Shown: positions 20,276 to 28,440 of the stretch, in pieces | Numbering within the stretch: position 1 is the first letter of the stretch | Layout: every line of letters begins with the position of its first letter | Assembly: GCA_015680685.1 (NCBI GenBank) | Contig: MNCI01010394.1 | Coordinates: forward strand, 197,005 to 225,509 | DNA from: Gnetum montanum | Lineage: Eukaryota > Streptophyta > Gnetopsida > Gnetales > Gnetaceae | Direction: 5' to 3' | DNA: 28,505 bases | Notes under the pieces: generated by a model | What the model was told of the DNA's origin: nothing | Database searches by the model: none | What the model saw: only the letters and a program-made list of their open reading frames with translations | Program-made: the position numbers and the translations under genes

Positions 20276-20433
20276 TAAAGTTAGTAGTGTTGCAAGTGTT
20301 TCCTAAAGCTGGTAGTGTTGCAAGTACCACCTAGAGCTAGTAGTGCTACAAGTGCTGCCTAAAGCTAGTAGTGTTACAAGTACCACCTAGAGCTAGTAGT
20401 GCTACAAGTGCCGCCCAAAGCTGGTAGTGTTGG
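20276..20433. repeat. 28-bp minisatellite with a 56-bp higher-order period
   Basis: Units start at 20276, 20304, 20332, 20360, 20388 and 20416, exactly 28 bases apart. They alternate between TAAAGCTGGTAGTGTT..ACC and TAGAGCTAGTAGTGCT..GCC, so the most recent amplification copied a two-unit block. 28 is not a multiple of three, so a repeat-encoded peptide is unlikely. Confidence 0.88.
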
Positions 20434-20604
20434 CATCAATGACAGGAGCTTTCAAAGATCAGCAAAATGCCTCAAGGTGGTTCTAGAAGATCAGTAAAAT
20501 GCTAGGGGTTCGTAACATTGCAAATGTTCCAAAGGCCTTTCTTGATGATAGGAAAGTATTCTCACTATCTTGTCTGCAGAACTATGTGTGTTGAACTGCA
20601 AACT

Positions 20605-20940
20605 TAGTTTAAGGTCTTGGTGGACCGTATGCTTTGCTGGTTTAGGGTCTTAGTAGACTATGAACCTAGTTTAAGATCCTAGCAGACCATGATGCATGCT
20701 AGTTTATAGTGCTAGCAGACTGCTACGTGCTAGTTTAACATCATAGCATATGTTCTACTGTGTTAGTTTAACATCATGAACCAAGGATGATCTATGCTAT
20801 TTTAGTTTCATGGTGGACTATCTACACTAGTTTATAGGCATAACTGACTATTTGTGCTAGTTTATAGTCATAGCAAACTTGCTGTGCTAGTTTATAGTCA
20901 TAGCAGACTATTGTGCCAGTTTTAGCATCGTGGTAGATAA
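20605..20940. repeat. Minisatellite of about 30-37 bp, A-rich version
   Basis: About eleven irregular units are headed by CTAGTTTA, with the best-conserved form GCTAGTTTATAGTCATAGCA followed by GACTATT. Units are seen near 20605, 20669, 20700, 20731, 20764, 20829, 20859 and 20888. No open frame is maintained. Confidence 0.7.
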
Positions 20941-21093
20941 GTGCTTACCTTAATTCAGTGAGGTAAAGTGCTACATGCATAGCCATGCTATGTGCTCGCA
21001 AGATCCTACAAAAACCAGCTAGAAAAGGAACATCAAGCGACACTTATTTTAACAAAGTTAATGCACAAATTAAAAGGAAGGCAATAGAAAAGC

Positions 21094-21395
21094 AATAGTT
21101 TTAGGCCGTTCTAGGCTATAGCAATAGTTTAAGGCCATTTTAGGTCATGTGTATTACTAGTTTTGGGCCATTTTGGGCCATGCATTGCTAGTTTTAGGAG
21201 CATGGCGAGATGGAGGTGCCAGTTTAAGGCCATGGCGGGCCATGCATTTCTAGTTTTAGGTCATGGCAGGCCGCATAGACTACTAGTTTAAAGCCATTTT
21301 GAGCCATAGCAAAGGGATGAATAGTGGTAGTTTTAGGCCATCTTGGACCATGTGTTGCTAGTTTAAGGCCATGGTGGTTTGTAGCATTGTTTTTT
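21094..21395. repeat. Minisatellite of about 35-45 bp, G/C-rich version of the preceding array
   Basis: About nine units are headed by CTAGTTT, with the form CTAGTTTTAGGCCATGGC followed by GGGCCATGCAT. It is the same monomer as the 20605-20940 array, but GG/CC positions here are AG/CT or AA/TT there. Confidence 0.65.
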
Positions 21396-21611
21396 GTAGT
21401 TTTAATGTTTTTATGATTTTTATGGGTTTTGCTATTTTTCAAATGAAATGCATAATCTAAGTAGATAAACGTGAAAAAAAAAAGAAAAAATGTGTAAACA
21501 AAGTGAAATGCATAATCTAAGCAAGTAGGCTAAAGGTAAATGCATAAACAAATGCAATGCAAACAAAAGTCAAAAATGTGTGGCATGTAGTAGCAAAGGG
21601 CAGGTAGGTGC
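21396..21611 (-). other. A-rich spacer between protease remnant and minisatellite
   Basis: It holds an A-run near 21473-21488 and two copies of GTGAAATGCATAATCTAAGC/T (near 21442 and 21503). No coding sequence is recognised. Confidence 0.4.
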
Positions 21612-22221
21612 CTAGCATGTTTTGGGCCAAGGGAGTCCCTTGGTCAGGTAGTTGCTTCCTAATCGAGTGTGGATTAGGAGACATGTAAGGCCTAGGTTCC
21701 TTTGCGAGGTGTTGGCTTCAAATGCTTATTTGAGTGTGAGAGCCTTAGGCATTGCATTGGTTGCTGCATATACATCACCAAGAAACTTCACCTCCAACAC
21801 TTGTCCCATGTCTATGTTGTGGGTAGTTAGAGGGGAGATTTTGTCACCATAGATGATAACTTGACCACTTTCATATGGAAGGTGGATAGGAGAGGAGAAA
21901 ACCTATAGTTGGGCTAGCCAAGGCTTGCCTAAGATCAGGTTAAAGCCTAGCATTTTCTCTATAACAGTGGATTCTATGGAGGTTGGGAACTACTCCCCTA
22001 CCATGAAGACTATGTTAATTGTACCTCTAATAGTGATGTGTTCCATTGAAGGATTTTAGACATGTAGTTTTGGTTGGCCTAATTTCATCTATGAGTCTTA
22101 ATTTGTCAATGATGATGTATGTAACTACGTTTATTGCCACACCATCATCGACGTGCACCCTATGGATGGTGCACTGCCCAATGCATATGCTAATAGACAG
22201 TGGAGCTACTGTGACCTTCCC
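21612..22221 (-). pseudogene. Retropepsin (aspartic protease) remnant of the gypsy-type element
   Basis: On the minus strand, after a TGA at 22222-22224, the frame reads PLSISICIGQCTIHRVHVDD followed by GVAINVVTYIIIDKLRLIDE. The D-D-G-x-A core fits the catalytic D-(T/S/G)-G-(A/S) region of plant Ty3/gypsy proteases (family form VLVDNGSSLNV). After a frameshift near 22046 a second frame, from ATG at 22046, continues with ITIRGTINIVFMV, then FNLILGKPWLAQL, matching the conserved C-terminal YN-I-L-G-R-PWL block, then SGQVIIYGD. It ends at TAG 21612-21614 with three internal stops. Retropepsins cut the Gag-Pol polyprotein. This is the last recognisable enzyme; the polymerase that should follow is absent. 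Confidence 0.75.
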
Positions 22222-22837
22222 TCATTCAGGGTTGACCTTGACTATGTTGTCGTGAAAGGCCAGGGATGTTGAATCCAATTCATGTGGCGTAGGAGGCAAC
22301 ATTGTTGCACGGATGATGTTCTCATATATAGGAATGTCCTCTATAATAGGAATGAAGGCCAACATCCAAAATAGCACTTGGTGGTGGGTAGATGAGGTCA
22401 TGACTAGGTCATACAAGCTCAACATTGTGTTTTTTTGCTTGAACATTTATTTCACTTGGGTTAGTACATTTGTGAAGTCCTTGTCATTAGTCATTGTGTT
22501 GGTCTTGACCTCCTCCATGTAGCTTGAGAGATGGATCTTTCACGAAGGGGACTTGCACTTGGTTTGCTTGGCCTACTTAGGGACCTCAATGCATGGTTGT
22601 TCTTTGCTAGTTATGTCCTTTTTAGTTGTTTTGGCCATAGGGGTTATGAGGAAAAAAACTGGCTTAGGTGGAGTAAGCACTGTTTGGTCTCATTGTTGCC
22701 TAGCTATTTCATTTGTGAGGTGCTCGTTCAGCCTCTTACATTGCCATTTGGTGGATGTACCCATGTGGCTAGTGGGATCGGCCCTTGGAGGAGAAGGGAC
22801 CGATACATTGTCCACTGTTGGGCTTTCGATAGGTGAG

Positions 22838-23017
22838 GGACCAGCACGTTGTGGCACCTTGATGACAAAAGGTTGTTGTGCAGTTGGAGTTGTTGCGGGA
22901 CCAGCACGTTGTGGCACCTTGATGATAAAATGTTGTTGTGCAGTTGGAGTTGTTACAGGACCAACATGTTGTGGAACCTTGATGAGAAAGGTTTGTTTAG
23001 TAGTAGTTATTGTGGTA
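22838..23017 (-). repeat. Three 60-bp coding tandem repeats in the gag linker
   Basis: GGACCA(G/A)CA(C/T)GTTGTGG starts at 22838, 22898 and 22958. A 60-base period keeps the frame. On the minus strand it encodes a 20-residue unit of the form IKVPQRAGPATTPTAQQPFV. The frame-preserving period suggests expansion while gag was still translated. Confidence 0.85.
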
Positions 23018-23040
23018 TGCTAGTTTAACATTATAGCAGA
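23018..23040. repeat. Single minisatellite monomer inserted in the gag linker
   Basis: TGCTAGTTTAACATTATAGC, followed by AGA, is almost identical to TGCTAGTTTAACATCATAGC at 20728-20747 in the minisatellite array 2.3 kb away. On the coding strand it creates an in-frame TAG. It lies exactly at the end of the third 60-bp repeat. Confidence 0.6.
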
Positions 23041-25037
23041 TAGAGGTTGAAGGACCTTGACCATGAAGGACGTTGTGGGTGCCTGAGGTGGCACTTTAAC
23101 AATGAAGGGGGGACCTCTTGCTTGTGGAGGTTGAGGGGAGCTTTGCACTACTAGGAGGCATGTAGATCATGAAAGGCTTCTATGTTGGTGTTGACTTGCC
23201 ACCCATGCTGATGGTGTTGATGACATAGGTAGCATCATTTTTGTTGGACTAGTTTTCCATGTAAAGCACCAGTTGGCCCCTTTCTATCATTCTTTGCAAA
23301 TCTTCTTGCAAAGCTTGATAGTTGTCCGTATTGTGACTCGACATCTAGTGGTAGTGAGAAAATTGGTCCAGCTTGAAGTGTTGCTAGACTAGGGGCTCGT
23401 TTGGTATTTTTGAGGTGGGATTCCTCAGAAGCTCATAGTACCTATTGTGTTGTTGGAGAGTGATCTTCGACACTTGTTTGTGTTAGATTTTTCTAGCTTT
23501 CAACAGTTGATCTAGTAGCTATGAAGGTTTCATAAACAATGGGGTATACCTTGAGCAATCCTTATGCTCAAAGTTGGACCCTAGAGTGGCATGCATTGTG
23601 GCCCCTATTGATGTAGGTAGGTTGGTGCTAGAGTTGTGGATTTTTGAGTTGGGACCTTGGGCTACTTAGTCATTGGGCCTCGGTTGGTTACTTTTGCATT
23701 TGTGGCTATTGTTGCCACTATTGCATTTTGCTTGTGCACATGCTAGTTTTTGTAGGCCACATAGGCCAGGTTGTGGCTAGCTTGTGTTACCTCCTCTATG
23801 CCCTTCATTTTGGACAAAGGTTTGGTTAAGAGACTTTGTGGCTAAGTAGTACAGTTTTGACTTGATAAAGTCATTAACTACACCCTTGAAGATGTCCAAG
23901 AGGTGTGTCTCTACTATGGGCTCATGGATTTCTTGTAATGTGGTGCTCCTAAGTTGAATGAATTTGGGCACAGGCTCTAGGTGCCCTTGCTTGACCTGCA
24001 TGAGCTAGTTGAGGATTGCTTTAGGTTTTAGGTTGTAGTTGAAGCATGTTACAAAATAGCTAAGGAGGTCCTACAAAGAGGAGATAGAGGCCCTAGGTAG
24101 TGCATGTTACCAGTCAGGGGATTTACTAGTTAGGGACATGGAAATTATGTGCATGATGGCATGCAACTAGGCTTGTAGTAATAGGCATTTGGACTCGAAT
24201 GTGACATGGTGTGCATTAGGATTTCCTTCACCATTGTACTTAGTGAGTTGAGGTAGTGGAACCCTGGTGGGGAGAGTTAAGGGTGGGACCATAGGACTTA
24301 TGGGATCATCCTGGTAGAAATCCACCACCTTGATGGTTTCAGAGGAGGCTGCCTTGAGTTGGTTGGTCTTCTCTATCAAACTTTGGATTAGCTAGAATGC
24401 CTGATCCAAACTTGAAGATGTGCTAGTTGGTTGCATTATATGGGCTTGTGTTGGTTGCACAACATAGGGTTAGATTGTTGGTTGTGAAGCCATGCAATGT
24501 GACTGATGCATTGGTTGTGCTATGGGCATGGTGATTGAGGTAGGCCACGTATGTGTGGGTTGGATTGATGTTGATGGTGCTAATGAGATAGGTGGAACAT
24601 AGGATAACTAAATCGTTTGGGGCTGGGAGGTGTGAATGTAGGGTTGGGCAGGCATGGTTACCATCTTGAGGAGGATAGATGGTGAAGGGACTCTTACATT
24701 CTAAGCAGGCTTCAAACCCATCTTCTTCTTCTTGTGAGGCTTCCTCATAGTTGGTCCCTATGTCATGCTCATTTGCACAAATGAGTTGGGACAACAATCA
24801 GTGATAGGACTTTGTGAGTGGGATTATGTTGAATGAGGAAGGGTTGTACTCTCTTCTGTCCAAGTGGACTTGTTTGAAGTCCTATTTTTCCTCTATGTTA
24901 AGGCTATCAATAGGTAATCCTACTTGGGTTTTGGCACAAACAAAGTTATATTATTCATGGTTGAGTGTGGCATGCTTTGGGTGGATGATGGTGTCAACTG
25001 TGTTAGACATCGACATGGAAGGTTGATCTGGATTCAT

Positions 25038-25433
25038 GTTCACAAATCAGTTGTGAGAGTTGCTATTCGCAAAAAAATGGCTAACTAACTCTAAAAATCA
25101 TAGAAAAATGGCCAAGTTTGGAAAACTGCAGAGAAATGACTAAGTGTGAAAAATGTAGAAATATGACTAAGTTTTGGAAACTGCAAAAAAAAATGGCTAA
25201 GTATGGAGACTGTGCTCTCTACGTTGAGAGCTAACTACGCTCTCTAAACTTAGAGAATGAAGACCTAGAAAAAATAGTGGAGAATGATGTGATTTGGATT
25301 GCCATGTAGGGTTTTGAGGAGACTGACAATGAGGTTCAATTTGCACAAATGGGGATGCAAAGAGTATGCAAAGACAACCAAAACAAAGTGCAAAGAAGGA
25401 AACGGCATGACCCTTCTTCTAGGACCAAAAAAC
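25038..25433 (-). other. Leader of the gypsy-type element with a 28-bp repeat
   Basis: This is the interval between the 5' LTR and the gag start. ATG(G/A)C(C/T)AAGT recurs at 25108, 25136, 25162 and 25193, an irregular tandem repeat of about 28 bases. Near 25210-25250 are CTCTCTACGTTGAGAG and CTAACTACGCTCTC, close to the LTR's palindromic motif. The bases next to the LTR (minus strand GTTTTTTGGTCCTAGAAG) should hold the primer site. GGTCCTA recalls the tRNA-Gln end, but the match is weak. Confidence 0.5.
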
Positions 25434-26147
25434 TGTAACAACCAAGAACATTGGTGGTTGGAATCATTGAGGGGTCAATAAACACATAGCCTAACCTTGC
25501 CCCCATGCGAGGGCCTGTTGGAAGTAGAGGCAAAGTTCCCTAGATGATTTTGTCGATTGAACAGGGACTTTGTGGATGGTAATTGAGGGTGGTGTGGTTA
25601 GTTGAGATGAAAATGCAAACAACGCAAAACGATGCTAAGTGTTAAAGTTGTATTTTGTAGTGCTAAGTGTAGAGCATAGTTACAAAATGGGGGCAAACAT
25701 AGTTAAGGGTTTCAACAAAAAAAAAAGGTGCCAACCCATTAAGACTACCCCCAAGCATAGTTACAACATGACAATGTGTGAAAAATGTGAAAAATGTAAA
25801 GAAAACATAGAAAATGTAGGAGAGAGAAATGAAACACCACCACAAATGGGGCTAAGTGTAGTTAGCTCCAAATGGGGTTTAGAAGGTACGTGGTGTACAA
25901 CAGGCATAGTGGAGAGTGTAGTCACAGTCTTGGTGGTGTTGGGCTGTGAAGTTTGGCTCACCATGGTGTCTGTTCTGGCTGGGCTAGCCACCATGCTGTA
26001 CCATGGGCTATGGTGTCCTGCATGACTATGGTGTGCTATGGAATGTAACTTTGCCTCTCTACCTATGCCTTTGGATCTTGTTCATCCAAAATGCTAAGTG
26101 TCGAATGCGAAAATGCCAACCAACCCCAAATTGTAGGGTGCTCACTG

Positions 26148-26155
26148 TATTTATA
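26148..26155 (-). promoter_or_regulatory. TATA box of the 5' LTR
   Basis: Minus-strand TATAAATA in AGCCCTATAAATACAGTG, about 1.3 kb into the LTR and matching the box at 17661-17668. Transcription of the element would start about 30 bases downstream on the minus strand, near 26120. Confidence 0.62.
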
Positions 26156-26586
26156 GGGCTAGGATTAGTCCAAAATGTAGATCAGGTGCCATGTGGCAAT
26201 GGCTATGTTGTGCGGTAGTTGGAACTATGCTAGCCCCAACTACGCTCTCCACTATAGCAAATAGTGTGGTCCTATCTTCTACTCTAACTGACTTTGTAAG
26301 GTCACAATACTATGACTACGCTTGCCAATTGCATGTGTGAGTGTCAAGGAGACTGCAATGTACCTAACAAAATGCCAAAAAATGTAACTTTTAGAGACTA
26401 CACTTTGGGACTATGTTGTCCACTGTGGGAAGTGGTGTAGAGCCTAGTTACAATTTCAGGGAGAAAGGGGATGCAAAAAAGGTAGATTTTGCTTGTGTTG
26501 AAGTTGAGGCAAATATAAATGCTACATTGTGGAGGCCTTTGGAGGTTATTCTGCATGTCTACGCTTGACTATGATTTAGACTAGGT

Positions 26587-26984
26587 GAGAGCATAGTCCC
26601 AAACTTAGGTAAAATCTTGCAAGAAATTGGCAAAATGTGGCTAAGTGCTAACTATGCTCTAGGGGAGGCTAACTATGCTTCCAACTAGGGGTGAGCATAG
26701 TCTAAACACTTAGAGAAATTCCTACAAAATCTAGCTTCTGAACTAACTGTGCTTGACTACGCTCTAGAGCATAGTCTCGATAGTGGAGAGCATAGTCCCA
26801 AACTTAGGCAAAATCTTGCAAGAAATTGGCAAAATGTGGCTAAGTGTGAACTATGCTCTAGGGGAGGCTAACTATGCTTCCAACTAGGGGTGATCATACC
26901 CTAAACACTTAGAGAAATTCCTACAAAATCTAGCTTCTGAACTAATTGTGCTTGACTACACTCTAGAGCATAGTCCTGGCAGTG
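26587..26984. repeat. 199-bp tandem duplication in the 5' LTR U3
   Basis: GAGAGCATAGTCCCAAACTT starts at 26587 and 26786. The two units are nearly identical along their length (for example GGGGAGGCTAACTATGCTTC and CTACAAAATCTAGCTTCTGA in both), with only a few differences. The 3' LTR has one diverged unit at about 18118-18312. The duplication is therefore much younger than the LTR pair or was formed after insertion. Confidence 0.82.
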
Positions 26985-27113
26985 GAGAGCGTAGTCCTGA
27001 CACTTAGAAAAATCTTGCAAAAAATGAAGTTCCAAATTGTCTATGCTTGACTACACTATAGAGCATAGTCTCAATAGTTAGAAAAAATATGCCAAAACTA
27101 GTGTTTTCATGCT

Positions 27114-27135
27114 GACTACGCTCTAGAGCGTAGTC
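27114..27135. repeat. Perfect 22-bp palindrome, type site of the LTR repeat
   Basis: GACTACGCTCT is followed directly by its reverse complement AGAGCGTAGTC. Near-copies lie at 26755, 26954 and 27049 in this LTR and at 18284, 18452 and 18584 in the other. Many half-sites (ATAGTC, GACTAC) are scattered between them. Confidence 0.85.
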
Positions 27136-27503
27136 CCAATAGTGGAGAGCATAGTCTCAGCACTTAAAAAAGATCTATAGCTTGTGTCATTGTTCTAACA
27201 CTTAGAAAAAATCTTGCAAAACTAGCTGTTGTGTGTTGACTATACTTAATACACTCTAGAACATAGTCCTAGTAGTGGAGAGCGTAGTCTCAACAGTTAG
27301 AAAAATTTTGTAGCTTGTGACCTCGTTGGGACACTTAGCCAAAATTGCAAAAAATTGGCCATTGAAGTTGACTACGATCTACTATAGTGGAGAGCATAGT
27401 CCTAACACTTAGACAAATTTGTAGAGAGTTGCAGCAGCTTGAATTTGGTGGTGTTTCAAGTTTGGCTATTAATTAAACACCATCGTAATCCATCTTATTC
27501 ATG

Positions 27504-27741
27504 GTGTAGTTAGTTTAAGTAAAATGAATAGTTTAGTTATGTTAAGTAACTATCTGTGAGAATAAGGTACATTATGTTAACTAACCATCTAACCTTCTCA
27601 TTCACTTTGGAAAGATTGCAATGGTAGTGTAGTTGGTTCAAGAAAAATGAATAGTTTGGTTATGATAATGTTGGAATAATATACATTATGTTAAGTAACC
27701 ATCTAATCTTCCAATTCACTTTGGAAAGATTGCAATGGGAC
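27504..27741. repeat. 123-bp tandem duplication
   Basis: GTGTAGTT(A/G)GTT starts at 27504 and 27627. Both units contain AAAATGAATAGTTT, TACATTATGTTAA, ACCATCTAA.CTTC and TTCACTTTGGAAAGATTGCA. Confidence 0.8.
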
Positions 27742-28116
27742 AAGCGTTACAAAAGTTATTGTTTCTTGTCATTTTATCTTTTATCATAGAGAGCTTAGTT
27801 TAAAATTATATAAACATGAGTAGTTGTTAATCATAATTCCTCATCACTAGCCATAGAAAATGCTCTAAAAATTTCAAAAAGTTTCATTGCCTTGCATTTA
27901 TTTCACTAGTAGTTCCAAATTGTATGCATCTTAAAATAAATTATTTCTACAATGATAATTATAGTTTAGAAATAACACATCATCCTTTAAAATCGAATCT
28001 AGGCTCGAAGCAAACCATTTGATGAGAGAAGAATCAAATCATTATCAACATTAGTAACATGTAAAATTTGGTATTAGAATGAAGTTAGTTGTTTCTCGTA
28101 GACTTTACATTCCTTA

Positions 28117-28302
28117 CTTGTATGTTTATTTACTACATAAAAGTTGTGAAGATTCTTTGGTTTTTAACCATTTTGATTTTTTATTAAATTGAAGCAAGAG
28201 TAGTAATAACTTGTATGTTTACTGACTTTATAAAAGTTATGAAGATTCTTTGGTTCTTAACTATTTTAATTTATTATTAAATTGAAGCAAGAGTAGTAAT
28301 AA
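28117..28302. repeat. 93-bp tandem duplication
   Basis: CTTGTATGTTTA starts at 28117 and 28210. Both units contain GAAGATTCTTTGGTT and ATTGAAGCAAGAGTAGTAAT. The units are close in sequence, so this is a fairly recent event. Confidence 0.82.
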
Positions 28303-28440
28303 TGAAAGAATTAATAGTGTAGTGATGAGAGGATCTTTATGATCTCTCATTATTTTGGAAATCTATATAATTAAGGAATGATGGTTAGCTCTTACATATT
28401 ATCAAACTTTAACTCTTAGTATCAACTACAATATTACAAT

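Larger units (their letters stand above)
22222..25037 (-). pseudogene. Gag remnant of the gypsy-type element, with stops and frameshifts
   Basis: It starts at ATG 25037 (MNPDQPSMSM). An acidic stretch (EEASQEEEDGFEACLECK) follows, with a frameshift near 24420. The Retrotrans_gag-type core lies at about 24260-23860: PLPQLTKYNGEGNPNAHHVT, then MSLTSKSPDW, LLSYFVTCFNYN, then LMQVKQGHLEPVPKFIQLR, equivalent to the family's P-x-F-x-G-x-x-P..H..F, SL..A..W and L.Q....E....F..RF positions. Further down are HNTDNYQALQEDLQRMIERG near 23340-23280, as in gags lacking a classic zinc knuckle, a repeated proline-rich linker at 22838-23017, and, just before the protease, LYDLVMTSSTHHQVLFWMLA. Gag would form the particle and bind RNA. 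In-frame stops are mostly TAG. Confidence 0.78.
16892..27458 (-). mobile_element. Complete but pol-less Ty3/gypsy-type LTR retrotransposon, 10.6 kb
   Basis: Two LTRs (16892-19054 and 25434-27458) begin TGTAACAAC and end GGTGGTGTTTCA on the plus strand. The flanks carry GGTTT and AGTTT, a 5-bp target duplication with one change. A polypurine tract lies at 19055-19068, and gag and protease remnants run on the minus strand from 25037 down to 21612. The orientation is therefore minus, with 25434-27458 as the 5' LTR. I find no reverse transcriptase, RNase H or integrase motif; the 2.5 kb between protease and polypurine tract is minisatellite and unrecognised DNA. The gag-protease style resembles the Tat-like branch (inference). 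The element would need a partner for movement and is now also inactivated by stops and frameshifts. Confidence 0.85.
25434..27458 (-). repeat. 5' LTR (2025 bp) of the gypsy-type element
   Basis: It is the partner of 16892-19054, with the same TGTAACAAC start and GTGTTTCA end in plus orientation. On the minus strand the order is U3 (27458 to about 26160) with many palindromic GACTACGCTCT/AGAGCGTAGTC sites, then TATA at 26148-26155, then R-U5. It carries a 199-bp tandem duplication (26587-26984) that is absent from the other LTR. Open stretches here, such as 25639-26025, are not genes. Confidence 0.9.
27459..28440. other. AT-rich flank with two tandem duplications
   Basis: It begins with AGTTT, the right target-duplication copy. 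No gene is recognised. Two two-unit tandem repeats are present (27504-27741, period 123; 28117-28302, period 93). The rest is low-complexity AT-rich DNA up to the inverted LTR at 28441. Confidence 0.55.

Noticed and set aside
20276-20433. Regular 28-bp repeats suggesting a CRISPR array
   Set aside because: The units are directly adjacent with no unique spacers, and the context is a plant retrotransposon.
22046-22255. Plus-strand open stretch containing LIDSGATVTF, like a retropepsin active site
   Set aside because: The true protease is on the minus strand over the same bases, in frame with gag and followed by the FNLILGKPWL block. The plus-strand resemblance is coincidental and its surroundings do not fit a protease.
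22553-23023. Longest open stretch in the window, 156 codons on the plus strand
   Set aside because: It is antisense to the gag linker and owes its length to the three 60-bp repeats. The minus strand makes better sense (proline-rich linker leading into protease).
25639-26025. 128-codon plus-strand open stretch as a gene
   Set aside because: It lies wholly inside the 5' LTR and antisense to it; the equivalent part of the other LTR does not keep the frame.
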